A stretch of 64,000 nt of DNA from Oceanisphaera psychrotolerans (GCF_001870485.1 NZ_MDKE01000068.1:62001-126000); one strand, 5' to 3'. Positions 44,522-55,648 are shown, numbered from the stretch's first letter. The notes: generated from the sequence alone by a model not told the origin. A program made the numbers and translations.

Positions 44522-47500
44522 GCGCACTTTCATCCCGCCCGCTGGCGCTGCGGTTTGTGCTGCACGGCAGCCGACTGATCGAGGCCAGCGCCGGCACCGG
44601 CAAGACCTTTACCATTTCGGCGCTCTATCTGCGGCTGGTACTGGGCCATGGCGGTGACGCCGGCTTCGAGCGCGAGCTGCTGCCGCCGGAGATCCTGGTG
44701 GTGACCTTTACCGACGCCGCCACCCGCGAGCTGCGCGACCGCATTCGCGCCCGGCTGGTAGAGGCGGCGCTGGTGTTTCGCGGCGAAGTAGGGGGCGACG
44801 AGCTGCTGGTGCAGCTCAGGGCCGACTTCGATCCCGAACAGTGGCCGGCCTGTGCCCGACGGCTGGACATCGCCGCCCAGTGGATGGACGAGGCGGCGGT
44901 GTCCACCATTCACGGCTGGTGCCAGCGCATGCTGCGTGAGCATGCCTTCGACAGCGGCAGCCTCTTTACCCAGACCCTGCAGACCGATCATGGCGAGCTG
45001 CTGGCGCTGGTGGTGCGTGACTACTGGCGCCAGCAGTGTTATCCGTTGGCGGGCGAGACACTGGACTGGGTGATCAGCCACTGGAAGACGCCGGACACCC
45101 TGCTCGGTGAACTTCGCCCCCTGTTGCAGGAGGCGGGCGAGGCGAGCGGCCCCTTGTCCGCTTTGCTTGATGCGCAACTGCAGGCAAGAGCGCATGCCTG
45201 GATCGAACTCAAGGCGCCCTGGTTGAACTGGGCCGACGAGCTGGAAAGCATGCTGATGGCGGCGGTAACTGCTAAGCAGGTGGACGGTCGCAAGCTGCAG
45301 GCGCGCTATATCAGCGCCTGGTGTGACAAGCTGCGAGACTGGGCCGGCGGTGACGAGACGACGCTGGATATTGGCACCGGCTTTATCCGGCTGACTCCCG
45401 ATGGATTGTCCGAAGCCTGGAAAGCCGGCGAACCGCCGGCGCATCCGGCGCTGGAAGCAATGGTGACGCTTCCGGTACAGATCGATACTCTGTCCACGCC
45501 GCTGGAGGCCGCCCGCCGCCATGCGGCCGCCTGGGTGAGCCGGCGGTTCGACGAAGAAAAGCGTCGCCGGGCCGAGATGGGCTTCGACGACATGCTGTCC
45601 CGGCTGGACGATGCCCTGCAGGGGGAGAACGGCGATCGGCTGGCCGAGGTGATCCGCGGCCAGTTTCCGGTGGCACTGATCGACGAATTTCAGGACACGG
45701 ATCCGCTGCAGTACCGCATTTTCGACCGCATCTACCGTCTGGCCGAAAACCACGGCAGCAGCGGCCTGTTTCTGATCGGCGATCCCAAGCAGGCGATTTA
45801 CGCCTTCCGCGGCGCCGATATCCACACCTATCTCGGCGCACGGCAGGCCACCCGCGGCCGGCACGACAGCCTGGACACCAATTTTCGTTCGGCGACCGCA
45901 TGGTGAGCGCCGTCAACCGGATCTTCGAACTGGCCGAACAGCGTGACGGCGGCCAGGGTGCCTTTCTGTTCCGCAACGGTGCCGACAACCCCTTGCCTTT
46001 CATGCCGGTCAAGGCCCAGGGCCGCAAAGAGCGGTGGCAGGTAAAAGACACCGGGCAGGCGGCGCTGACCTTCTGGCAGCTGGAGCAGGACGAGCCGGTG
46101 TCGGGGGCGGCCTATCGTGAACAGATGGCGGCCAGCGCGGCCACCGACATCACCCGGCTGCTCAATCTGGGGCGGCAGGGTGAGGCCGCTTCGCCGGTGA
46201 CCGGGGTTTCAACGCCCTGCAGCCGAGTGACATCGCGGTGCTGGTCCGAGACTTCAGGGAAGCCGAGGCCATTCGCACCGCGCTGGCGGACCGCGGGGTA
46301 CGCAGCGTCTATCTCTCCGACAAGGACTCCATCTTCGACAGTCAGGAGGCCCGGGATCTGCTGTTGTGGCTGCGCGCCTGCGCCGAACCGGAGCAGGATC
46401 GCCTGCTGCGGGCGGCACTGGCCAGTCGCAGCCTGGGACTGACCCTGAGCGAGCTGGAGCAGCTCAATCAGGACGAACGCAGCTGGGAGCGGCGGGTGAT
46501 GCAGTTTCGCGATTATCGCAGCCGCTGGCGTCGACAGGGCGTACTGCCCATGGTGCATCAGCTACTGCACGACTTCGCCCTGCCGGGCCGGTTGATGCTA
46601 CGCGCCGATGGCGAGCGCAGCCTGACCAATATACTGCATCTGGCCGAACTGATGCAGCAGGCGGCGGCTACCCTGGATGGCGAACAGGCGCTGACCCGGC
46701 ATCTGGCGGAGCTGCTCGGCGGCGAGGGGCAGGCGGCGGACGAGCAGGTGCTGCGGCTGGAAAGCGATGCGGCCCTGGTGCGGGTGGTGACCATTCACAA
46801 GTCCAAGGGGCTGGAATACCCGCTGGTGTTTCTGCCCTTTATCTGCTCGTTCAAGGCACAGAAAAAGGGCAGGGCGGTGCAACTGCACGACGGCGAACGG
46901 CGCCGGCTGGTGCTGAACCCGAACGAAGATCAACTGGCACAGGCCGACCGCGAGCGACTGGGAGAAGACCTGCGCCTGCTCTATGTGGCGCTGACCCGCG
47001 CCCGGCACGCCTGCTGGCTGGGCATGGCCGATATCAAGGTGGGCAACGCCAAAAACTCGCGGCTGCATGACTCGGCGCTGGGCTATCTGCTGGGCGCCGG
47101 AGTGCCCTTGCCCAACAGCCGGGCGCTGGGCGACTGGCTGGGTCCGCTGGCGGTGGCGGGGGACATAGAGCTGACGTCCGCGCCCGTGCCAAGCATGCAG
47201 CCGTTGCAGGACAAGCAGGAAGCCGCCACCGAGCCCCACTGGCGCACCCCAACCCGAGCCGCCGCCGAGCACTGGTGGATTGCCTCTTACAGCGCCCTGC
47301 GTACCGGCGAGGCGAGTGTGGCCCGGCCGGCCCGGCGCTTCGAGGATGCGGCTCCGGAGAGCCCGGCGGCGTCCACGGTGGCGGACGATGAGCGGGAGTC
47401 GGTGTTCATTCCGCTGCGCCCGGGTGAAACGCCGACCCTGCACCGTTTTCCGCGAGGACCCAATCCGGGGACCTTCCTGCACGGCCTGCTGGAGCTGGCC

Positions 47501-48202
47501 GGGCGCGAAGGCTTCGATGCCGACTCGCCGGCGCTGGCGGACCAGCTGGCCCGCCGCTGTCAGCTGCGTGGCCTGACCGAATGGATAGCCCCGCTGGGCG
47601 ACTGGCTGCGGCAGCTGTTGCATACCCCCCTGTGTGAGCCTGAGCCGGAGATGACCGCCCCCAGGCTGGCCGGGCTGAGCGCCTTTCAGCCGGAGCTGGA
47701 GTTCTGGCTGGAGGTCAGCAAAGTGGACGTGCGTCGCATCGACGCCCTGGTGCAGGCGGCGGTACTGCCGGGCCAGCCCCGGGCCGAGTTGCTGCCCGAT
47801 ACCCTGAACGGCATGTTCAAGGGCTTTATCGATCTGGTGTTCGAACATCAGGGGCGCTATTTCGTGGTGGACTACAAGTCGAACTGGCTGGGCAATGACG
47901 AGGCCGCCTATACCCGGGCGGCGATGGAAGAGCAGGTGCTGAAGCACCGTTACGATCTGCAGTATGTGCTCTACCTGCTGGCGCTGCATCGCCAGCTGAA
48001 GTTGCGGCTGCCCGATTACGATTACGACACCCACATGGGCGGCGCCCTCTACCTGTTTGTGCGCCATCCCGAGGCGGTTTACCGGGACCGGCCGCCCCGT
48101 GAACTGATAGAAACCTTGGACGCCCTTTTTAGCGGCGATGAGCGTACCGGAGAAGAAGCGACCGGCCAGCCTGACGAGGAGTCATCGAATGAATCAGCCT
48201 GA
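44518..48202 (+). pseudogene. recB: Exodeoxyribonuclease V subunit beta, with two frameshifts
   Basis: Three consecutive frames together make a complete RecB of about 1228 residues. Part 1 (44518 to about 45899): Walker A RLIEASAGTGKTFT near residue 19, VVTFTDAATRELRDRI and Walker B VALIDEFQDTDPLQY. Part 2 (to about 46207): VSAVNRIFELAEQRDGG. Part 3: IAVLVRDFREAEAIRTAL, helicase motifs VVTIHKSKGLEYPLVFLPF and LYVALTRARHACWLG, then the C-terminal nuclease domain with VVDYKSNWL. At each junction one base is missing (near CGCATGG at 45899 and GGGGTTTC at 46207). As recC and recD are intact, assembly deletions are likely; if real, RecBCD would be inactive. Confidence 0.9.
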
Positions 48203-50219
48203 TGTGATCACGGAGGCGTCCCTGCACGACCGGGAGCAGACCTTTCTGCTGCTGGATGCCTGGGTCGAACAGGGCTGGCTGCGGGCGCTGGACCGGGCCC
48301 TGGCCGGCTTTTTTGCCGAGCTGGAGCCCAACGCCGAGCCGCTGTTGCTGCTGGCGGCGGCGCTGGCCAGTCATCAGCTGGGCCATGGCCATGTGTGTCT
48401 GGATCTCGTCGCCACCCTGGCCAGCCCCGATTTTGCGTTGTCACTGCCGCCGGAAGGCGACGAGGCAGGCACCACTCCCTTGCCCTCCATGGTACTGGCC
48501 GAGGTCACCCGAGAGAGCTGGTGCCGGGTGCTGCAGGGCAGTGGGCTGGTGGCCGCTGCCGAGGGCGACCCTTCCACCCCGCTGGTGCTGGATGGCGAGC
48601 GACTCTATCTGCGCCGTTACTGGCGCTACGAACAGTCGGTGGCCAGCGCCTTGTCTGTCCGGTTGAAGCAGCAGCCAGCCTTGCCCGACCGGCTGAGCGA
48701 ACAGCTGGAGCAGTTGTTTCCCGAGCCGTTGGTGGTGGACGGCCAGCGGAAGACCGACTGGCAGAAGCTGGCCTGTGCGCTGGCGGTGCGGGGCAATTTC
48801 AGCCTCATCACCGGCGGCCCCGGCACCGGCAAGACCACCACCGTAGTGCGGTTGCTGGCGCTGCTGCAACAATCGGCGGGCGCACAACCGTTGCGCATCC
48901 GGCTGGCGGCCCCGACCGGCAAGGCGGCGGCCCGGCTGACCGAGTCCATCGGTGCCCAGGTGGCCTCGCTGCCGGTGAGCGAGGCGGTACGCAGCCAGAT
49001 CCCGAGCGAGGTCACCACCCTGCACCGGCTGTTGGGCAGCCTGCCGGACAGTCGCCACTTTCGTCATCATGCGGGCAATCTGTTGCCGCTGGACGTGCTG
49101 GTGGTGGACGAAGCCTCGATGATCGATCTGGAGATGATGGCCTGCCTGCTGGCGGCGCTGCCACTCCATGCCCGGCTGATCCTGCTGGGCGACAAGGATC
49201 AGCTGGCCTCGGTGGAAGCGGGAGCCCTGCTCGGTGACCTGTGCCGGGATGCGGAGGGCGGCTTTTATGATCCCGCCCTCGGCCGCTGGCTGGAGCAGGT
49301 CAGCGGTGAAAGCCTGGCTCATCAGGGCCTGCGGACGGGCAGTGCCGAGCAACACCCGCTGGCCCAGCGCACCCTGATGCTGCGCTATTCCCGTCGTTTC
49401 GGCAGTGGCTCCGGCATCGGACGACTGGCCCGGGCGGTGAACGAGCAGGATGCGGCCACCGCCAGCGCCATTCTGAACGAGGGGAATGCCGATCTGCATC
49501 TGCAACGACTGCGCGGCGAGCAGGACAAGGCGCTGGATCGATTGTTGCTGCAGGGGTGGGGTCAGGCCGGTGGCTACGACCGTTACCTCGAACGGCTGCA
49601 GCGCGAGCGGCCGGCGGCGGATTGCCCGCCGGAGGATCCGGCCTGGAACCTCTGGGCGGGCGGGGTGCTGGCCGCCTTCGACGAGTTCCGGCTGCTGTGT
49701 GCGGTGCGCAAGGGGCCCTGGGGCGTCGAAGGCCTCAACCTGCGCATCGCCACCCTGCTGCACCGGCGTGGCTTGCTGCCGGCGGAGCAGGGCTGGTACG
49801 AGGGGCGACCGGTGCTGGTGACCCGCAACGATTACAGCCTGGGGCTGATGAACGGCGATATCGGCATCGCCCTGCGCCTGCCTGACGAGCCGGGCCGCCC
49901 CCTGCTGCGGGTGGCCTTTCCGCGCAACGACGGCTCCGGCGAGCTTAAATTCGTGCTGCCCAGTCGCTTGAGTGCGGTGGAAACCGTGTTCGCGATGACG
50001 GTGCACAAGTCCCAGGGCTCGGAGTTTTCCCATACCGCGCTGATCCTGCCGGACGGTCTGAATCCGGTATTGACCAAGGAGCTGCTCTACACCGGCATTA
50101 CCCGCGCCCGCCACCACTTCAGCCTGATCGAAAGCCGGTCTTCGGTGTTCGAGCAGGCGGTGCAGCGGCGGGTAGAGCGGCGTAGCGGCTTGCTGGCCGG
50201 TTTGCAGGCCGCCGACTGA
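48189..50219 (+). CDS. recD: Exodeoxyribonuclease V subunit alpha
   Basis: 676 residues from the ATG at 48189 (GAGGAG Shine-Dalgarno), overlapping the recB end by 14 bases; a longer reading would extend 51 bases into recB. SF1B helicase motifs: Walker A ITGGPGTGKTTTVVRL near 209, LAAPTGKAAARLTESIG, VVDEASMIDLEMM near 317, and the late motif VHKSQGSEFSHTALILP. RecD is the fast 5'-3' motor of RecBCD. Its stop codon directly abuts that of the convergent GGDEF/EAL gene with no base between. Confidence 0.95.
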   Translation: MNQPDVITEASLHDREQTFLLLDAWVEQGWLRALDRALAGFFAELEPNAEPLLLLAAALASHQLGHGHVCLDLVATLASPDFALSLPPEGDEAGTTPLPSMVLAEVTRESWCRVLQGSGLVAAAEGDPSTPLVLDGERLYLRRYWRYEQSVASALSVRLKQQPALPDRLSEQLEQLFPEPLVVDGQRKTDWQKLACALAVRGNFSLITGGPGTGKTTTVVRLLALLQQSAGAQPLRIRLAAPTGKAAARLTESIGAQVASLPVSEAVRSQIPSEVTTLHRLLGSLPDSRHFRHHAGNLLPLDVLVVDEASMIDLEMMACLLAALPLHARLILLGDKDQLASVEAGALLGDLCRDAEGGFYDPALGRWLEQVSGESLAHQGLRTGSAEQHPLAQRTLMLRYSRRFGSGSGIGRLARAVNEQDAATASAILNEGNADLHLQRLRGEQDKALDRLLLQGWGQAGGYDRYLERLQRERPAADCPPEDPAWNLWAGGVLAAFDEFRLLCAVRKGPWGVEGLNLRIATLLHRRGLLPAEQGWYEGRPVLVTRNDYSLGLMNGDIGIALRLPDEPGRPLLRVAFPRNDGSGELKFVLPSRLSAVETVFAMTVHKSQGSEFSHTALILPDGLNPVLTKELLYTGITRARHHFSLIESRSSVFEQAVQRRVERRSGLLAGLQAAD

Positions 50220-52751
50220 TCATGGCGGCGAAGCGCGGCTTTCGTTTATCAAATAGCGTTCGGCGATCTGCTGCGCGGGAATGGGGCGGCCGGTCAGGTA
50301 GCCCTGGATCAGATTGACGTGATACCGGCGCAGGGCATCCAGTTGCGCGTCGGTTTCCACGCCCTCGGCCACCACCGTCAGCTTCAGCCCCTGGGCCATG
50401 CCGGTGATGGCGGCCAGAATGGTTTCGCTGCCCTGGCTTTCGCCCAGTTGCTGGATAAAGGATTTGTCTATCTTGAGGGCGGTGATCGGCAACTGGTGCA
50501 GATAGCTCAGGGAAGAGTAGCCGGTGCCAAAGTCATCCATGGCGACCTGGCAGCCAAGCTGGCGCAGTGCCGTTAAAATCTGTACCGCCTGCTGTTGCTT
50601 GTCGAGCAGCATGCTTTCGGTCAGCTCGAAGCTGATCAGGCCGTCCGGCAGCCGATATTCCTGATACAGAGAGCGGATTTGCTCAATCAAATCGAATTGC
50701 CAGAACTGCCGGGCCGACAGGTTAACGGCCACCGGCACCGGCGCCAGACCGGCGTCCAGCCAGTGGCGTAGCTGGGCCGCGACCATCTTCATCAGCCGAC
50801 GACTGAGCGGCAGTATCAGGCCTGAGCGTTCCGCCAGGGGGATAAAGTCGCCGGGGGAGACCGGGCCGAACCGCGGATGATGCCAGCGGGCGAGGGCCTC
50901 CATGCTGGCAAGCCGGCCGGAGTCCCGTTCCACCAGGGGCTGATAGTGCAGGCTCAGTCCTTCCCCGCTGTCGATGGCGTCACGCAGCGCGGTTTCCATC
51001 GCCAGCCAGCGATGTTCGTGCACATCCATGCTGGTGCTGTAAAGGCGATAGGTGTTGCGGCCTTCCTGCTTGGCGCGATACATGGCCGCATCCGCACGTT
51101 GCAGCAACTGCTCGACGGTGGTGCCATCGTCGGGGTAGAGGCTGATCCCCAGGCTACAGCCGATGCGAAAGGTCTGATTATTGATTTCGAAGGGATCGTC
51201 GATGGCCTCAATCAGGCGGCGGGCAATGCGCGAGGCTTCATCGGTTTCATGCAAGTCGGGCAACAGGGCGATAAACTCGTCGCCCCCCAGGCGGGCCAGG
51301 GTGTCATCTTCTCTCAGCCGGGCGACCATGCGGCGCGATACATCGAGCAGCAGCTCGTCGCCGGCGGCGTGGCCCAGGGTATCGTTGACCTGCTTGAAAT
51401 GATCCAGATCGATGAACAGTACCGCCAGCCGCTGCTGATGACGATGGGCATGACGAATGGCCAGTTCCAGCCGGTCTTCGAGCAGGCGACGATTGGGCAG
51501 CCGGGTCAGGGCGTCGTAATAGGCCAGCTTGCGGATCTGATCCTCGTTTTCCCGTATGTGGGTAATATCGGTGAACAGGGCGGCAAAATTGCTGATGTCC
51601 TGGTTTGAATCACGGATGGCAGTGATGGTCAGCAGCTCGAGATAAAGCTGGCCATTTTTGCGCCGGTTCCAGATTTCGCCGCGCCAATAGCCTTTTTGCC
51701 GCAGGGTTTGCCACATGTCGGCATAAAAAGTCGCATCATGACGGCCGGATGACAGTATGGCCGGCGTCTTGCCCAGCACTTCTTCCTGCGGATAGCCGGT
51801 GGTATGGCTGAAGGCCGGATTGACGAATTCGATATGTCCACGGGCATCGGTGATGATCACGCCTTCCAGTGAGGCCTCGATCACCCGCTCGGCCAGTTGC
51901 AGGTTGAGTCTGGAGCGGCTCAGCGCCTGATCGCGCTGGGCCAGGGCCTGGCGTAATTCCAGCTGGTAACGCTGTTCGGCACCTTCCAGCATATGACGAA
52001 AGCCAAGCATGCCCACAATCCGGCGCTTTTTGTCCTGCACCGCCAGGTGACGCAACCGGTTGTCGATCAGAATGTCTCTGGCCCGCAACAGGGTGTCGTC
52101 GGCATCGATGGTCTGCAGCGGCCGGCTGACCAGCTGGCCGATGGAAGTGTTGCCCGGGTGACGGGCGGCAAAGCGCACCATGTCACGTTCGGTGATAATG
52201 CCGAACTCGCCGTTTTCGCAGGCGACGACGGCGGCATCCCGTTTCTGCTCGCGCATGCCGGCGGCGGCCTGGCCCAGCGACAGGGTACCGGGCAGCACCA
52301 GTGGCTGGCTATCCATGGCATCGTGCACCTCGCGCAGGCAGAGATAAAGCTCCAGTCCCTGTTTCAGCGCGATGTCGGTCTGAGACACAATTCCCTGTGG
52401 CAGGCCCTCATCGTTCACCACCAGAAAATGCCGTCGTTGCTCCTCGCCAAAGCGTCGGGCGACCTCGGTGATAGGGGTACTCTGGTGCAGGCTGCTCACC
52501 GGGCTGCTCATGACCTCGTTGATGGGGATGTGCAGGGAGCCGGGATCATCGAAGTCCAGCCGCAGGCTGTCGTGCTCGGTCCAGATGCCCAGTACCTCGT
52601 TTCTGTGCATGATCAGCATGGAGCTGCATTGGCGGTTGGCCATGCGTTGTGCCGCTTCATGCAAGGGGGTATCGGGGCTGCAGGTAAGCAGCGCGGTTTG
52701 CATCAGGCGCTCGACAGGCATGTCGGCAACGGTGGGATCGAGATATATCAC
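50220..52751 (-). CDS. CBS-PAS-GGDEF-EAL cyclic-di-GMP signalling protein
   Basis: 843 residues, soluble. Two pairs of CBS domains cover about 1-260 (MANRQCSSMLIMHRNEVLGI; FGIITERDMVRFAARHP; LRHLAVQDKKRRIVGML). A PAS domain with PAC follows (ASLEGVIITDARGHIEFVNP, about 285-405), then GGDEF (DALTRLPNRRLLEDRL and the intact active site ARLGGDEFIALL) and EAL (MEALARW, DDFGTGYSSLSYL, AEGVET all intact). Both catalytic sites look competent, so it could make and break c-di-GMP, with adenine nucleotides sensed by CBS and redox or ligand by PAS. No membrane helix. The start has other in-frame options within the first eleven codons. Confidence 0.93.
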   Translation of the reverse strand: MIYLDPTVADMPVERLMQTALLTCSPDTPLHEAAQRMANRQCSSMLIMHRNEVLGIWTEHDSLRLDFDDPGSLHIPINEVMSSPVSSLHQSTPITEVARRFGEEQRRHFLVVNDEGLPQGIVSQTDIALKQGLELYLCLREVHDAMDSQPLVLPGTLSLGQAAAGMREQKRDAAVVACENGEFGIITERDMVRFAARHPGNTSIGQLVSRPLQTIDADDTLLRARDILIDNRLRHLAVQDKKRRIVGMLGFRHMLEGAEQRYQLELRQALAQRDQALSRSRLNLQLAERVIEASLEGVIITDARGHIEFVNPAFSHTTGYPQEEVLGKTPAILSSGRHDATFYADMWQTLRQKGYWRGEIWNRRKNGQLYLELLTITAIRDSNQDISNFAALFTDITHIRENEDQIRKLAYYDALTRLPNRRLLEDRLELAIRHAHRHQQRLAVLFIDLDHFKQVNDTLGHAAGDELLLDVSRRMVARLREDDTLARLGGDEFIALLPDLHETDEASRIARRLIEAIDDPFEINNQTFRIGCSLGISLYPDDGTTVEQLLQRADAAMYRAKQEGRNTYRLYSTSMDVHEHRWLAMETALRDAIDSGEGLSLHYQPLVERDSGRLASMEALARWHHPRFGPVSPGDFIPLAERSGLILPLSRRLMKMVAAQLRHWLDAGLAPVPVAVNLSARQFWQFDLIEQIRSLYQEYRLPDGLISFELTESMLLDKQQQAVQILTALRQLGCQVAMDDFGTGYSSLSYLHQLPITALKIDKSFIQQLGESQGSETILAAITGMAQGLKLTVVAEGVETDAQLDALRRYHVNLIQGYLTGRPIPAQQIAERYLINESRASPP

Positions 52752-52882
52752 ATTATATTCATTTGAGCCGGTTTGACCGAGACATTAGCATATCCGGCCG
52801 CCGAAACAGAAGTGATTGTCGTACCCGTTGTAGGGATTTAAACGACCGTCTCGCCATGCCGGCGCTGGTCTTGGGAGCAGGG

Positions 52883-52917
52883 CGGTGCCGGCCAGGATAT
52901 GCCCCAGGCCGGCACCG
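52883..52917 (-). other. Hairpin after pfkA, possible terminator
   Basis: An 11-bp perfect stem (CGGTGCCGGCC with GGCCGGCACCG, 13-base loop) starts nine bases past the pfkA stop on the minus strand. No T-run follows, so it may need Rho or act in mRNA 3'-end protection. Confidence 0.55.
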
Positions 52918-52925
52918 GCAGCTGG

Positions 52926-53888
52926 TCAGAACAGGGTGTTCGACAGCTGGTACATTTCTTCGTTGAAGGGACGCTTGAGGTGCTTGATGCAGTCGATGAT
53001 ATCGTGATGCACGATCAGGTTGCTCTGCAGGCCCACGCAGCGGCCGCCGTAGCCTTCCAGCAGCAGCTCCACCGCGCGGGAGCCCATGCGGCTGGCCATG
53101 ATCCTGTCCTGCGCCGTGGGGGTGCCGCCGCGCTGGATGTGACCCAGAATGGTGGCGCGGGTGTCGCGACCGGTGGCGGCCTGAATGGCTTTTGCCAGCT
53201 GGTTGACGTCACACACGTTCTCGCAGATGGCGACGATGGCGTGCTTCTTGCCCTTGGCCACCCCTTCGTGGATCTGCTGCAGCAGCTCGTCCTGATCGAA
53301 GGTCATTTCCGGCACGATGACGTATTCGGCACCGCCGGCCACGGCGGCAGAAGAGGTGAGATCGCCACAGTGACGGCCCATGATCTCCACCACCGAGATG
53401 CGGTTGTGAGAGCTGCAGGTATCACGCAGCCGGTCGATGGCCTCCACCGCCACGTTGAGCGCGGTATCGAAGCCGATGGTATAGTCGGTGCCGGCGATGT
53501 CGTTGTCGATGGTGCCGGGAATGCCGATGCAGGGAAAGCCCATTTCGGTCAGGCGCATGGCACCCATGTAGGAACCGTCGCCGCCGATCACCACCAGGGC
53601 GTCGATGCCGTGTTTTTTCAGGTTTTCGACCGCTTCGGCGCGCACTTTTTCGTCCTTGAACTCGGGAAAGCGTGCCGAGCCAAGGAAGGTGCCGCCCCGG
53701 GTGATGACATCGGACACCGAATGCCGCTCCAGCGGCACGATGTCATCCTGATGCAACCCCAGATAGCCGCTGTGAATGCCGAACACCTCCAGGTTGTGGT
53801 GCAGGCCGGTCCGCACCACGGCACGGATGGCCGCGTTCATGCCCGGGGCATCACCGCCGCTGGTCAGTACTCCAATTCGTTTTATCAT
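52926..53888 (-). CDS. pfkA: ATP-dependent 6-phosphofructokinase
   Basis: 320 residues, identical in length to E. coli PfkA, starting at the ATG at 53888 ([17 protein letters not shown]). ATP-binding [10 protein letters not shown] near residue 102 and the catalytic [20 protein letters not shown] near 124, with the catalytic Asp, are intact. It phosphorylates fructose-6-phosphate in glycolysis. It is encoded 95 bases downstream of tpiA on the same strand, so the two may share a transcript. Confidence 0.97.
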   Translation of the reverse strand: MIKRIGVLTSGGDAPGMNAAIRAVVRTGLHHNLEVFGIHSGYLGLHQDDIVPLERHSVSDVITRGGTFLGSARFPEFKDEKVRAEAVENLKKHGIDALVVIGGDGSYMGAMRLTEMGFPCIGIPGTIDNDIAGTDYTIGFDTALNVAVEAIDRLRDTCSSHNRISVVEIMGRHCGDLTSSAAVAGGAEYVIVPEMTFDQDELLQQIHEGVAKGKKHAIVAICENVCDVNQLAKAIQAATGRDTRATILGHIQRGGTPTAQDRIMASRMGSRAVELLLEGYGGRCVGLQSNLIVHHDIIDCIKHLKRPFNEEMYQLSNTLF

Positions 53889-53949
53889 CTGGCCCTCGAT
53901 GTACATTCATTCTGGAATCCGTAACTGTCATTCCGGAACCTGTCACTTT

Positions 53950-53976
53950 CAACCGGGTCGCAGTCCGACCCGGTTG
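53950..53976 (-). other. Hairpin between tpiA and pfkA
   Basis: Perfect 11-bp stem (CAACCGGGTCG with CGACCCGGTTG, 5-base loop) seven bases past the tpiA stop. No T-run follows, so it could partly separate tpiA from pfkA expression or stabilise the tpiA 3' end. A near-duplicated CATTCYGGAA motif (53917 and 53932) lies between it and pfkA. Confidence 0.55.
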
Positions 53977-53983
53977 ATGGCAA

Positions 53984-54736
53984 TCAGGCGCCGGCGCGGA
54001 TAATGGCGGCAAACTCGTCCGCCTGCAGGGCGGCGCCGCCGACCAGGGCGCCGTCGATGTCTTCCATGGCAAACAAACCGGCGGCACTGGCGCCCTTGAC
54101 CGAACCGCCGTAGAGGATCTGTACGCCGGCGGCCACGTCGGCATTCTGCCCGGCCAGGAAGCCACGAATGGCGGCGTGTACGCTCTGGGCAATCTCGGGG
54201 GTGGCGGTCTTGCCGGTGCCGATGGCCCAGACGGGCTCGTAGGCGATTACGGCGTTGGCCAGGGCCTCGATGCCGCTGTGCGCAATCACTTCCTGCAGCT
54301 GGCGTTCGACCACGGCCTGGGTTTCACCCGCTTCAAACTGCTCCAGGGTTTCACCGATGCACAGCACCGGCACCAGACCGGCCTGCTGGATGGCGGCAAA
54401 CTTGGTGGCGACCATGGCATCGCTTTCGCCGTGCAGAGTGCGGCGCTCGCTGTGGCCGACCAGTACATAATGTACGCCAAACTCCGGATACATGGCCGGG
54501 GAGTTTTCGCCGGTAAAGGCGCCCTGAGTGTGGATGTCGGCATCCTGGGCGCCAAGGGCGATGGTGCTGTCGTTCAGCAGCGCCTGAGCCTGACCGAGAA
54601 ACAGTACCGGCGGGCATACTGCCACGGCCACGCTTGGGGTCTCGGCGGCGGGGGCCTTGAGGGCGTTGATCAGCTCGGCGACCATGGTCTTGCTGCCGTT
54701 GAGTTTCCAGTTACCCATTACCAGTGTCTGTCGCAT
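53984..54736 (-). CDS. tpiA: Triosephosphate isomerase
   Basis: 250 residues. The active-site residues are in place: MGNWKLNG (Asn9, Lys11), the electrophilic His in VGHSERR near 95 and the catalytic Glu in AYEPVWAIGTGKTAT near 167, followed by the phosphate-binding YGGSVKG. It interconverts dihydroxyacetone phosphate and glyceraldehyde-3-phosphate. The ATG at 54736 has a GGAAAC Shine-Dalgarno. Confidence 0.97.
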   Translation of the reverse strand: MRQTLVMGNWKLNGSKTMVAELINALKAPAAETPSVAVAVCPPVLFLGQAQALLNDSTIALGAQDADIHTQGAFTGENSPAMYPEFGVHYVLVGHSERRTLHGESDAMVATKFAAIQQAGLVPVLCIGETLEQFEAGETQAVVERQLQEVIAHSGIEALANAVIAYEPVWAIGTGKTATPEIAQSVHAAIRGFLAGQNADVAAGVQILYGGSVKGASAAGLFAMEDIDGALVGGAALQADEFAAIIRAGA

Positions 54737-54859
54737 TTTATGTTTCCTTTTGGTTAAATTTCGTCATTGTATGGTGTTAATCCGGGATCGACCAGCCTGG
54801 GAGCCCAAAATGATGTAATTTTTCTTCTTTTGTTAATAACAAGTCAAGTCGAGAGCGAC

Positions 54860-55648
54860 TCATGGCCCTTGCCGCAGTCGCAGCCAGGCGCTGCCGAGAT
54901 ATTCATGCCAGGCAATTTCGCTGCGCTCCAGATAATGAGCGCGGGGCAGATAGGAGTATAGCGGCAGGGCGGCACGGCTTTCCTTGGCATGATGACCCAC
55001 CGGCGCCGCCTGGGGCCGGGCGCCCCGGCTCTGAAACAGCGTCATGGCGCGGGGCATGTGGCTGGCGGAAGTGACCAGCAGCGCCCGGCGCCCGGCAATG
55101 AGCGGGGCGATGGCAGCGGCTTCTTCGGCGGTGTCTTTCGGCTCGGGCAACATCAGCAGGCGAGCGGATGAAATGCCCAGTGCCTGGGCCACGGCGCCGT
55201 AAAGCTCGGCGCTGGAGCGGCCTTCGCCCCCCGCATAACCGCTCAGGATCAGCCGGGCATCGGGGTAGGCATGGGCCAGCCGTACCCCTTCGGTAATGCG
55301 CACCAGCCCGGCCTGGCCGAGCTGGCTCAGCAACGGCAGCGACAGATCCGCCACCTGGGCGGCGCCCAGCACGATGATGTCCTGCGCCGCTTGTTCTGCG
55401 CCGGCGTCAACCACATGGGGCGGATACTGCGACTCGAGCGGCGCTATCAGCCGGTTGGCCACCGGCCGGGTCGAGAGCAGCAGCAAGGCCGCCAGCGACA
55501 GCAGGATCAGGGTACTTCCACTGCGCCTGTGGTGCCTCAGCAGCATAATCAACCCGAAAAACCCCAGTATCAGCAGCAGAGGTAGCGGTAATAACAGGCT
55601 ACCCAGCCACTTTTTGGCCAAAAACGCCAGCTCCATGTACACACTCAT
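54860..55648 (-). CDS. elyC: ElyC/SanA/YdcF family membrane protein (DUF218)
   Basis: 262 residues. Two N-terminal membrane helices (about 15-38 and 45-62) precede a DUF218 domain with DIIVLGAAQVAD near 90, GVRLAHAYPDARLILSGYAG and LLVTSASHMPRAMTLF. In E. coli elyC (ycbC) sits beside cmoM and mukFEB, as here, and is linked to envelope integrity through peptidoglycan precursor (undecaprenyl phosphate) metabolism. Here it diverges from cmoM across 59 bases. Catalysis by DUF218 is not settled. An earlier ATG cannot be excluded, but the current start is four codons before a second Met. Confidence 0.87.
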   Translation of the reverse strand: MSVYMELAFLAKKWLGSLLLPLPLLLILGFFGLIMLLRHHRRSGSTLILLSLAALLLLSTRPVANRLIAPLESQYPPHVVDAGAEQAAQDIIVLGAAQVADLSLPLLSQLGQAGLVRITEGVRLAHAYPDARLILSGYAGGEGRSSAELYGAVAQALGISSARLLMLPEPKDTAEEAAAIAPLIAGRRALLVTSASHMPRAMTLFQSRGARPQAAPVGHHAKESRAALPLYSYLPRAHYLERSEIAWHEYLGSAWLRLRQGP

